This document shows positions 11,009 to 19,268 of a stretch of DNA of 64,000 nucleotides, piece by piece. Every line of letters starts with the position of its first letter. Within the stretch, counting starts at the first letter, position 1. This DNA comes from JAWKNZ01 sp041391425 (GTDB lineage: Bacteria > Bdellovibrionota_B > Oligoflexia > Oligoflexales > JAWKNZ01): the NCBI GenBank assembly GCA_041391425.1, contig JAWKNZ010000005.1:62001-126000 (forward strand), in the 5' to 3' direction. The translations under genes and the position numbers were made by a program. Below the pieces are notes generated by a model, which saw nothing but the letters and a program-made list of their open reading frames with translations, had not been told where the DNA came from and did not search any database.

Positions 11009-11296
11009 ATGTTTTTTACAAGCCTGACCATCGAGGATCTCGTTGACATTACCCTGTCACAAAAGATCGCACGAAGAATCATTGATGACTTGCCAATTGA
11101 ATTAGCAGATATAAGAAAAATCCTCATACAGCATTTTAGAATCATGGGGATCTACAAAGTAGAATCTTTAAAAATCGGTAGGCTCTTACAAGATAATATG
11201 ATCTTCGTTTTAAATAACTCACAAGATATACGCAAGATGATAAAGGATGCCCAAATTGCACAGGAGAAATCTAGAAAAAGAACCATAGCAGATTGA
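11009..11296 (+). CDS. Hypothetical protein, 95 residues
   Basis: A charged, probably cytosolic protein with no membrane segment, predicted to be mostly helical. It carries paired basic residues (KIARRIIDDLP) and a Lys/Arg-rich C-terminus. It is transcribed divergently from fumC and runs toward oleD. A weak GTGAG ribosome site precedes the ATG. I do not recognise the family. The absence of a competing frame and protein-like composition support it being real. Confidence 0.5.
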   Translation: MFFTSLTIEDLVDITLSQKIARRIIDDLPIELADIRKILIQHFRIMGIYKVESLKIGRLLQDNMIFVLNNSQDIRKMIKDAQIAQEKSRKRTIAD

Positions 11297-11344
11297 TAAA
11301 TTTAAATCATCCACGTTACTGACTTCCCTCTAAATCACTCTATC

Positions 11345-11380
11345 AAGAGGCTAGGGCCCCAAAGATTTTCCTAGCCTCTT
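11345..11380 (-). terminator. Hairpin spanning the oleD stop codon
   Basis: AAGAGGCTAGG (11345-11355) and CCTAGCCTCTT (11370-11380) pair perfectly over 11 bases with a 14-base loop. The structure includes the last codons and the stop of oleD, the last gene of the ole cluster. There is no T-run after it, so factor-independent termination is uncertain. Confidence 0.5.
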
Positions 11381-12338
11381 AAAACCTTCATCAATAGATA
11401 CTTTAGCAATATAGCCTAATTCTTGCTTTGCAGCTTTAGTGTCATACCAATGCGCAGTTGAAAGTTGCCTCGCCACAAATCGTGTCATCGGGGGATCCGA
11501 CTTAATTCCCATCACTTTATATATCATCTCGCATACCGCACCGACACCATAGGCTATATTTGCTGGAATGCGTTTAGTGATCTCCGGGACTTTGCCTGCT
11601 TTCAAAATGCCATTAACAAATTTACTCGCAAGAATCGGCTCTTGATTCGTAATAAAATAAGCCTTCCCAGATATAGGCTCTTCCTTCATCAACCCTTCCA
11701 TAGCCAAAATATGCGCATCTACAGCATTATCTATATATATGGTATCCACCAACTTATCCACTTTACCAATTAGCCTGAGGCGGCCATTCCTCCCCATCTT
11801 CAACAGTCTAGGCGCTATATGATTATCACCAGGTCCCCAAATCAAATGTGGCCTTAAAGCCACCGTGCTCAAGTCAGCAGAATTAGCCGCAAGTACTAAT
11901 TTTTCTGCCATAGCTTTAGTACTGGGATAATGAGACAGATAAGACTTAGCAAAGGGAGCTTTTTCGTCAAGCCCTTCCTGATCGGTCCCATCAAATACAA
12001 CGCTAGGAGAACTCGTATGCACTAGATATTTAATGCCTAACTCTTTGACAACCTCGTAAAACATTTTCAGTTCCCTTTACATTAGCTTGAAAATATTCGT
12101 CATAACTGCCCCAGACCCCAGCTTTACCTGCGACATGAAATATCCCATCACAGCCTGACATGGCTTTTTTTAAAGCTTTATACTCCGTAAGATCTCCTTT
12201 AAAGCACTTAACACCCAAGTTTTTTAGCTCAGGATAATCTCCACGGCTAAAACTATTAACGTCATGCCTGTCGTTGATCAATCGTGTAGCTACAGCTTTA
12301 CCAAGAAAACCGCCACCGCCAGTAACTAAATACCTCAT
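11351..12338 (-). pseudogene. oleD: OleD, NADPH-dependent 2-alkyl-3-ketoacid reductase, interrupted by one frameshift
   Basis: OleD reduces the beta-keto acid made by OleA to a beta-hydroxy acid in long-chain olefin synthesis. It is an extended short-chain dehydrogenase: the N-terminal Rossmann motif VTGGGGFLG, the SSPSVVFDG strand, and the catalytic YPSTK motif are visible. The frame changes at the T3 run at 12044-12046. Removing one base there joins ...GTENVLRGCQ to ELGIKYLVHTSSPS, giving 328 residues, the family's usual length. The start ATG lies one base downstream of the oleC stop. The 3-beta-hydroxysteroid dehydrogenase-like epimerases are close relatives, so the OleD name depends on the cluster. 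Confidence 0.85.
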
Positions 12339-12339
12339 G

Positions 12340-14001
12340 TTATTTTTCCTTTGCCCAATCTCTTAACTTCTCTCTAAAGATCTTTGCATTATGTCTTATA
12401 TCAACCGGAAACGATTTATGAAAAAGGATTTCATCAATATCTTTGGTAAGGTTACGTTTTCTACCTAAAGTCAATAGCTCGTCTTTCATCCTATGCCGGT
12501 CAGCCTTTGAAAGCTTGCCATCGCCCTCAATACACAATATAGGCTTTTCATAGTTGCCGATACGAACACCGACTAAGGCTGAACGGCTTACTTTGTGGTG
12601 TTTATTAAAAACAGCCTCACATGGAACAGTATATAGTACGTTATCCTTAGTCACGACTCGGTGAGCCTTACGACCACAAAACCAGAGACGGCCATCCGGA
12701 TCGAAATAGCCTAAATCTCCCATCCTATGAATGGTTTCATTCGTACGTTGATCTAATATCTTTGCCAACTTATTTGCCCTCTGATTGTTATAATAGGCTT
12801 TCGTCACCTGTGGGCCTCTTACTACTATCTCGCCTATTTCTTCAGGCGACACTAGTAAGCTTTCCTGCCAAAACTCTATCGGACCATCATCCACACGGAT
12901 AATATCCACCTTAATTTCGTCTACGGGCTTACCAACACAAATGCCTTTGCCATCATCAGTAAGAGCTGCCGTTTCATTTAGAATTTCATGGCTATTAGCA
13001 TTGCAGACAGGAAGAGCTTCCGTCGCACCATAAGGTGTATAAATGAAAGAACCTTTAGGCAATACTTTAGTCAGTTGTGCTAATACCTGATGAGGAACAG
13101 GAGCTCCAGCCGACAAAATCCGTTTTAAGGTTGGAAAAAACACTCCCTCTCTTACCCAATCCGAAGCAGTTCTCTTTAGCAATGCAGGAGAACCAAACAT
13201 ATTTGTTACACCAAAGTTCTGTACAGCTTCTTGGATCTTTTTAGGGTCAACCCTCGCGGGTCTAGTAAAATCCATATCAGGAATAATTGCCGTCATACCA
13301 AGAGCAGAAGCAAAAACCGCAAATAATGGGAAAGTACTTAAATCTATCTCACCAGGCTCAATACCATATGACTTTTTTAATAGACGTATCTGCGCATTAA
13401 AGTTTTTGTGAGTATAAATTACTCCTTTTGGCGCACCGGTACTTCCACTGGTAAATAATATTGCTGCCTGATCGTCTTCATGCGTAAATGGAAAAGAGCA
13501 TTCCTGCAAAGACTCACCAAGTACGCGAATTGTTTTCAAACATGTGTTTGAAAATTTAGGCTTGATGTCCATATTAATCGTTCGACGCCAAAGCCCTCGT
13601 TGCCAGCCTAGTACAACCCTAGCGATTTGCGCTTTAGTAATACCAATAAAAAATTCAGCCTCGGCTTCAGCAAGACATTTTTTAATATTACGTACGCCTA
13701 TTCCTGGGTCGATCATAACCGGAACCGCACCAACACGAAAAAGAGCAAAAAAAACAGCAAAGAAATCTAATGAAGGCTTGGCCATCAGTGCAACTCTACT
13801 ACCTTTCACTATCCCCTCAGACTGTAGACCTCTTGCTACAATATTCATTTCCTGTACAAGCTGTTGATAAGTTAGCTGCGTATAAGAAACACGTCCATTA
13901 TCATCTCGCCCATGTGGGAAAACAACTGCGCGCATATAAGGGTGTTTTTTCGCCATAAGTAACACGTGGTTTACAATATTGGCATCTTCAAGTATTTCCA
14001 T
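12340..14001 (-). CDS. oleC: OleC, beta-lactone synthetase (AMP-binding family)
   Basis: A 553-residue member of the acyl-CoA synthetase superfamily. The P-loop TSGSTGAPKG is at residues 184-193, followed by a YGATEALP motif and a GDLGYFDPDGRLWFCGRK hinge region. In the Ole pathway OleC activates the beta-hydroxy acid with ATP and closes a beta-lactone. Older annotations call such proteins fatty-acid CoA ligases or peptide synthases. It sits between oleB and oleD, with oleD starting directly after its stop, so translation is probably coupled. The reading frame is intact and full length. Confidence 0.88.
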   Translation of the reverse strand: MEILEDANIVNHVLLMAKKHPYMRAVVFPHGRDDNGRVSYTQLTYQQLVQEMNIVARGLQSEGIVKGSRVALMAKPSLDFFAVFFALFRVGAVPVMIDPGIGVRNIKKCLAEAEAEFFIGITKAQIARVVLGWQRGLWRRTINMDIKPKFSNTCLKTIRVLGESLQECSFPFTHEDDQAAILFTSGSTGAPKGVIYTHKNFNAQIRLLKKSYGIEPGEIDLSTFPLFAVFASALGMTAIIPDMDFTRPARVDPKKIQEAVQNFGVTNMFGSPALLKRTASDWVREGVFFPTLKRILSAGAPVPHQVLAQLTKVLPKGSFIYTPYGATEALPVCNANSHEILNETAALTDDGKGICVGKPVDEIKVDIIRVDDGPIEFWQESLLVSPEEIGEIVVRGPQVTKAYYNNQRANKLAKILDQRTNETIHRMGDLGYFDPDGRLWFCGRKAHRVVTKDNVLYTVPCEAVFNKHHKVSRSALVGVRIGNYEKPILCIEGDGKLSKADRHRMKDELLTLGRKRNLTKDIDEILFHKSFPVDIRHNAKIFREKLRDWAKEK

Positions 14002-14119
14002 TTTTTCCTATCGTCTGGACAAAAACCATATTGGTCCAAAAATAAAACCCAACTTCATAATCCCGATAATTTTTATTGGCGCCTTGCTATCCGTATACAT
14101 GCTAGATTTAGATTTGACC

Positions 14120-15025
14120 CTAACACATTTCTGAACAATGATTTTGATGAAGCATAAACTTCTTAATTATTGGAATCACCGAATCACCATCATCCTCTAA
14201 TAGATAATGCCCTGACTCATCAAAACAGTGGATCTCTGCTTGAGGAAAAAAATTTTTCCACCGGTAAAGAAAATGCCGGTCAAAAACAAAATCTTTCTGC
14301 CCCCAACAAATTAAGACTGGTGTCGTTTTAAATTTAACCAATCCATCTTCAATCTCGGAAACTAGCTCATAAGACTCATCCTCAGGCTTCAGAGGAATAT
14401 CTTTAATGAAACGGTATACCGCCAAACGGTTACCCCAAGTATTATATGGCACTAAATAATCTTTTTTAATATTTCCAGCCATTTTACGCTTAGTAACACA
14501 GAAATAGTTTGCTCCTCTTGAAAAAGCATTTAACCCCCGTATTAAAAAGGGTCCAAATGGAGTATTTCTAGCTAAAGCAATTGAAAATGGTAGCTTCTTT
14601 TCTTTAGGCAAATGAAAGGCTGCAGTATTGGTAAGAACAATACGCTTAATCCTATCAGGAAATTTTACAGCATAACCCATTCCTATCATCCCACCCCAGT
14701 CATGAACAATCAGGGTAATACTACTCTTAATGTCTAATGCGTCTAATAAAAACTGCAAATCGCCGATTCGATTTTTTAATATATAATCATAATCACTTTG
14801 ACTTGGCTTATCAGAATAACCACAGCCAATATGATCGGGAACGATAACTCGATGATTTTTTCGAAGCTCTTTTACAACATTGCGAAAATAATAGGACCAA
14901 GTTGGATTGCCATGCACCATCACCACTGGCTCTCCGCTACCCTCATCAATATAATGATAGCGATGTCCATTTATATCTATAAAATGGCTTGCAAACGGAT
15001 ACTCATTACGATCGGCTTGGTTCAT
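14120..15025 (-). CDS. oleB: OleB, alpha/beta hydrolase (beta-lactone decarboxylase)
   Basis: A 301-residue haloalkane-dehalogenase-like hydrolase. The oxyanion segment HGNPTWSYYFR, nucleophile Asp109 in VHDWGG, and His273 in ESGHYLLED are present. OleB decarboxylates the beta-lactone from OleC to a cis-olefin, acting in a complex with OleC and OleD. Plain annotation would read alpha/beta hydrolase or haloalkane dehalogenase; the flanking oleA and oleC decide the name. OleB is separate here rather than fused to OleC as in Actinobacteria. The gap to oleC is 118 bases. Confidence 0.87.
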   Translation of the reverse strand: MNQADRNEYPFASHFIDINGHRYHYIDEGSGEPVVMVHGNPTWSYYFRNVVKELRKNHRVIVPDHIGCGYSDKPSQSDYDYILKNRIGDLQFLLDALDIKSSITLIVHDWGGMIGMGYAVKFPDRIKRIVLTNTAAFHLPKEKKLPFSIALARNTPFGPFLIRGLNAFSRGANYFCVTKRKMAGNIKKDYLVPYNTWGNRLAVYRFIKDIPLKPEDESYELVSEIEDGLVKFKTTPVLICWGQKDFVFDRHFLYRWKNFFPQAEIHCFDESGHYLLEDDGDSVIPIIKKFMLHQNHCSEMC

Positions 15026-15113
15026 TCTTTCTCACCCTGTTTCTACCAATTAAGGCAAATCAAGTACGTGTTCAATTTATGCGATTAACAGTAACGTAAG
15101 AGGCACTCTATTC

Positions 15114-16157
15114 TTACCACTCGACCCCTAACATCATGCAGTTTAGCCCGCTGCCTATTCCCAGAAGTCCGACTCTATCACCAGATTTAAAAACGGCTCT
15201 TTCCATGGCAATTGCTGTAGATATAGGCAAAGAAACTGTACCGATATTCCCCAAATAGGGAAACGTTGGAAAGTCCATATCTTCTTCATAACCCAATGCT
15301 TGTAAAAACGAGCTGCGATGGGCTTTGCCAATTTGGTGAGTTATAATTTTCTTAACAGTCGTTTTACACCAATTCAACTCTTGCATCATACAATGCCATG
15401 TGTTGATCCCCAAATTAAGCCCGTTTTTTAACACCGAGTTTGCATCCGTCACCATAAACTGTTCAAATAGACTATCTTGAATCTTTCTCATGCCCCAACG
15501 ACAAAGATTATGAAATTGCGCGCTACTTCGATTAACTCCTCCAACCAACCTATGTCCAGCGACTTCACCTATACTGCCATCTGAAACCAACACCGCGGCA
15601 GCGCCTGAGCCTCCCGTCAATGAAGCAACAGAAGATATAAAGTTTTCAATATGCGTGTTTTTAATCAACCCACTAATCACATCTTCATTAATTTGCCGTG
15701 CAGACTCACACGAAACAACCAGCCCACATTTGATTTGACCTAGCTCGATGCGATTAGCCAAGTCAATAATACCGTTCAGAACTCCTAGGCAGGCATTGCT
15801 AATATCATAGACAATAGCTCTTTCACTTACCCCTAAATTAGCAGCAATATGACAAGCTGTAGCTGGCTCAAAATATTCACGGCACACACCTGTATAGATG
15901 ACAGCATCAAGATCACTCCCTGAAATAGCAGCTGTCTCTAAAGCTTTATTTCCAGCAATACTAGCACCGTCTACTAACGAATGCTCCGCTGGCCACCAAC
16001 GCCGCTCTTTTATGCCAGTGACATCCTCAATATAACCAACTGGAATTCCAAGTTTTTTCAAAACTATCGATATTCTCTCCTCCAATTCACGGGTGGTAAC
16101 CACAAGATTTGGGAGCTCATATCCAATTGAATTAATAAATACTTTATTGTAGCGCAT
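15114..16157 (-). CDS. oleA: OleA, thiolase-fold acyl-CoA condensing enzyme
   Basis: OleA joins two fatty acyl-CoAs head to head and starts long-chain olefin synthesis. It has the KAS III/thiolase fold. The expected active-site residues are all in place: nucleophile Cys123 (SNACLGV), Glu97 (REYFEPATACH), His274 (THQIGKAH) and Asn304 (LGNIG). The start at 16157 (MRYNKVFINSIG) matches the usual OleA N-terminus; an in-frame ATG six codons upstream is possible. The length (347) suits the family. It is the first gene of the oleABCD block, with about 360 noncoding bases upstream that should hold the promoter. Confidence 0.9.
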   Translation of the reverse strand: MRYNKVFINSIGYELPNLVVTTRELEERISIVLKKLGIPVGYIEDVTGIKERRWWPAEHSLVDGASIAGNKALETAAISGSDLDAVIYTGVCREYFEPATACHIAANLGVSERAIVYDISNACLGVLNGIIDLANRIELGQIKCGLVVSCESARQINEDVISGLIKNTHIENFISSVASLTGGSGAAAVLVSDGSIGEVAGHRLVGGVNRSSAQFHNLCRWGMRKIQDSLFEQFMVTDANSVLKNGLNLGINTWHCMMQELNWCKTTVKKIITHQIGKAHRSSFLQALGYEEDMDFPTFPYLGNIGTVSLPISTAIAMERAVFKSGDRVGLLGIGSGLNCMMLGVEW

Positions 16158-16516
16158 AACAGCGCGTACCCTCATTTAAAAGCTATTTGACAAATGCATT
16201 TCACGCTACTTCAGAAAAAGCTCCCTCATTATGAAGGCATAACTCAAGTACTTCTTCCATACTAGTTTGTAATCTGCACAATCAAGCGGCTTTTAAAGCC
16301 AACACACAGCCTAAAACTAGCAACCAGTCTGAAATGTTTACTAAATGAACTTAACTTCCTTAAATTCGACATCTTTGGATATATAGCAAAATATCCCCCC
16401 CCTGAAAACACATACTAATAAGATTATCTTTTTAATATCTTATGACTTTATCTCATTTTTTTTGGCCAAAATTCCGATACGTACGGTTAGCATCCTAGAA
16501 AAAATCTTAATCAAAA
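16158..16516. other. Intergenic region upstream of oleA
   Basis: No coding region is seen. It holds the presumed oleA promoter on the minus strand, a short perfect palindrome GGCTTTTAAAGCC at 16288-16300, and a run of eight C at about 16395-16402. Confidence 0.4.
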
Positions 16517-18454
16517 TCACTCTGATAAAACAATAACACCCCTAGCCTTCAAATGATTTATCAAGCCTTTAGTAATCCCAGGATTCCCTCTTATTTCAAC
16601 ATATTTCAAAGATGGCAACTTTTCTAAAATACTAAAATCGTCAATTTGATTATTACTTAAATCTAAATTTACAAGTTGTTGCAAAGGCTCAAGAAAGCCA
16701 ATATGAGTCAGCTTTAAGTTAGATAGATTTAGTTGCCTGACTTGTCGTAAAAAATAATTACTATCCTTGCAACTATAAACATTTACATACATCTGCATTT
16801 CCATCGCATGTCGAACTTTAGCAAAATGACGGCTCGGACATTGCTGAAAATAAGATGATGAAGTATGCAAGCCAGCAACAAGCTCTTTCCCGACAACTTT
16901 TAGACTCTGACGTCTTTGTAATTGCTCCAAGATACTCCAACTATGTTCATCTATATCTCCATGCCAACCTATGTTCAAATATTTTAACGACTCAAGGCCA
17001 TCCAACGCTCTCAAATCCGAAACAGAATTATCATTGAGATTAAGAGTTTTAAGTGACTGAAGTTCTTTAAAAGGTTCTAAACTTCTAATTCCAGAAGAAA
17101 CAAGCTCTAAGCTGGTTTCATTTAAAAGCTTATTATTAACCACCGCACACGATTCATTACCAAATTTATAACGCAATATTCGTATAGTCTGTTTTATATC
17201 CTGTGGCTGATCGTCTGTTAACATACAAAGTTTTAAAAATTCGGTAGAAAAAAAATTATGAAATTGAAGCTTACTACCTAGAACTCTAACATCGCCTTTA
17301 AACTTCGGTTTCAAATCTATAATATAGTTTTGGGCAATATTAACTTCATGCAAATTTGGCATAGAAGTTAAGCTATCTATTTCGCTTAAGTAATTACCAC
17401 TAACATCAAGCTCTGAAAGATTTTCAAAAAAAGCCAGAGGAGAAATATCAACTAGACGAAATCCTGATAAATTAAGCACCTTGCGAGATGAAAGGATTTG
17501 CAAAATTGTAGGACAGTCATTGCTACCACTAATAATAGACAAGGCATTAATAGTGGGTTTTTGGGCCATATTCGGTTGTTTACAAACATCAATAAACGAA
17601 TCACGTGTAGTCTTATCTTGTATTTTGGCATGAGAAAAATCGCATTGATGAGATGCAACGAGAAAATCAATACCGGAGCTTTCTTGCAGCCAACATGCGT
17701 GCTCAATCAGGGAAGTAAATATTCCTCCCTCGCCGCAAACTGAACCTCTGGAGACAATGCCGATAATTTTCACATCACCTTCGGCATTAATAAAATATGC
17801 TGGGCCACCACTATCTCCCTTACATGCATCTTTTCCTGCACCACCCGCCTTAAACTCAAATGGGTTCGATTTATTTACCCTAAGGTCAACTTTATATTTC
17901 AGACCACGCCTATGATCTTCTCTCAAACCGAAACCTAGAACTGTTACATTTTTTTCTTTGTTAAAAAGAAGATAGCGATCACGCGCGTCATAAGCTAATT
18001 CAAATAACGGCATACCCTCTATAGATTCATTAAGCTTTAAATATGCTAAATCACCCCAACTACCTGGATGGTGATTATATGATGGACTGATTGCAAAACT
18101 TTCGACAGTAAATTGAGCAGAGACATGCCCACTTTCATTCCCATTACCGCGGTAAACCCTCAGTGTGTTAAGTGTCTCAGAACTATACCCTTTTAAACAA
18201 TGAGCTGCAGTTACAATTAACTTTGAAGTTAAAGCCACACCGGAGCAAAATATTTCGCCCTTATCGTCAGCGGGAGACGTATACTTCACAAGTGCTACTG
18301 CAGTATCCCAATTTTTTCCAGTAACTTCACTTCCACCATATATATCTAATGAGCTTTCTTTTTCACTTCCACAAGACGCAAAGAAAATATTGATCAAGAC
18401 CATTGCATAAAAGGCCGTTAACAATAAATGTTTTCTATAGACATATAATCCCAT
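16517..18454 (-). CDS. Trypsin-like serine protease lipoprotein with C-terminal leucine-rich repeats
   Basis: An approximately 645-residue secreted lipoprotein. The N-terminal signal ends in a lipobox-like FASC (Cys28). A chymotrypsin-fold (S1) domain follows to about residue 275 with an intact triad: His85 (TAAHC), Asp135 (GDLAYLKL) and Ser215 (KGDSGGPAYF). The remainder has three internalin-like leucine-rich blocks (about 320-385, 445-500, 570-635) with LDVSGNYLS- and LDLSNNQIDD-type repeats. Each block follows a Cys-containing segment. The ATG at 18454 has GGAG upstream and is preferred to a TTG five codons earlier. The LRRs probably bind a partner or substrate outside the cell. Substrate is unknown. 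Confidence 0.85.
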   Translation of the reverse strand: MGLYVYRKHLLLTAFYAMVLINIFFASCGSEKESSLDIYGGSEVTGKNWDTAVALVKYTSPADDKGEIFCSGVALTSKLIVTAAHCLKGYSSETLNTLRVYRGNGNESGHVSAQFTVESFAISPSYNHHPGSWGDLAYLKLNESIEGMPLFELAYDARDRYLLFNKEKNVTVLGFGLREDHRRGLKYKVDLRVNKSNPFEFKAGGAGKDACKGDSGGPAYFINAEGDVKIIGIVSRGSVCGEGGIFTSLIEHACWLQESSGIDFLVASHQCDFSHAKIQDKTTRDSFIDVCKQPNMAQKPTINALSIISGSNDCPTILQILSSRKVLNLSGFRLVDISPLAFFENLSELDVSGNYLSEIDSLTSMPNLHEVNIAQNYIIDLKPKFKGDVRVLGSKLQFHNFFSTEFLKLCMLTDDQPQDIKQTIRILRYKFGNESCAVVNNKLLNETSLELVSSGIRSLEPFKELQSLKTLNLNDNSVSDLRALDGLESLKYLNIGWHGDIDEHSWSILEQLQRRQSLKVVGKELVAGLHTSSSYFQQCPSRHFAKVRHAMEMQMYVNVYSCKDSNYFLRQVRQLNLSNLKLTHIGFLEPLQQLVNLDLSNNQIDDFSILEKLPSLKYVEIRGNPGITKGLINHLKARGVIVLSE

Positions 18455-18700
18455 ACAGCATCTCTCCAAGGGGCTATCAAACGAAGTTGGCTGATATCCA
18501 GAAAATCAAGAAACGAAGACGCAAACATAAGACAGCTTTATAAATTCGCCTCAATAGCCTAAACCTCAACACTAGAATATTTTCTAGTACCCTTATTGCT
18601 TATATAATTACCAGAGTACTCATGCAAGGATTTTGATTTTAAAATAGACAGCTCACGGTCAAATCTAAATCAGGGTAACCAACCATAACTACTAAACCTT

Positions 18701-18729
18701 TTGCTTATATGATTGGCCCGCGCTATAAT
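18701..18729 (+). promoter_or_regulatory. Sigma-70-type promoter of the molybdenum hydroxylase operon
   Basis: TTGCTT (18701-18706) and a perfect TATAAT (18724-18729) are separated by exactly 17 bases, in the correct orientation 75 bases before the first gene's ATG. This is the clearest promoter in the window. Confidence 0.65.
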
Positions 18730-18803
18730 CGGAAGGCAAAAATTATCAAAATAACTGATAAACATGAGTAGGTGGTATATTTAATCTAGAGGTAGGTACT
18801 GAC

Positions 18804-19268
18804 ATGACTAAATTTTTATTAAATGGAAAAAATGTAGAGTTTGACGTACCTGAAGACACCCCCCTTCTCTGGGTCATCCGTGAAGAAGCAAAACTCACAG
18901 GTACAAAATTTGGCTGCGGGAAGGGACTATGTGGCGCTTGCACTGTACACCTAAACGGGGTCGCCATTCGCTCATGCATCACACCCATTGCCGCGGCATC
19001 AAAAGCCAAAATTACCACGATTGAAGGATTGAGCGAACCTGGAGAAGAGCACTCTCTGCAAACAGCATGGAAGCGTTTGAATGTGCCCCAGTGTGGATAT
19101 TGCCAATCTGGTCAAATCATGTCTGCGGCAGCACTTCTAAAAACTAACGCCAATCCCAACGACACAGAAATCCTTGAATATATGTCTGGCAACATCTGCC
19201 GCTGCGGGACCTACAGTAGAATTAAAAAAGCAATCAAAGAAGCTGCCCAGATGATGGAGAAAAAATAA
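18804..19268 (+). CDS. 2Fe-2S subunit of a molybdenum hydroxylase (IorA type)
   Basis: This 154-residue protein carries two [2Fe-2S] clusters that pass electrons from the molybdenum subunit. The first, plant-ferredoxin-like cluster uses Cys38, Cys43, Cys46 and Cys58 ([11 protein letters not shown]). The second uses Cys97, Cys100, Cys132 and Cys134 (QCGYCQSG and ICRCGTY). Length and order match the small subunits of isoquinoline/aldehyde oxidoreductases. The stop codon overlaps the ATG of the large subunit by one base (TAATG). A GAGGTAGG ribosome site precedes the start. The natural substrate cannot be read from the sequence. Confidence 0.9.
   Translation: MTKFLLNGKNVEFDVPEDTPLLWVIREEAKLTGTKFGCGKGLCGACTVHLNGVAIRSCITPIAAASKAKITTIEGLSEPGEEHSLQTAWKRLNVPQCGYCQSGQIMSAAALLKTNANPNDTEILEYMSGNICRCGTYSRIKKAIKEAAQMMEKK

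Noticed and set aside
16395..16402. C8 run upstream of oleA as a phase-variable switch
   Set aside because: It is noncoding, about 240 bases from the start, and a run of eight is not by itself evidence; no promoter spacing could be tied to it.
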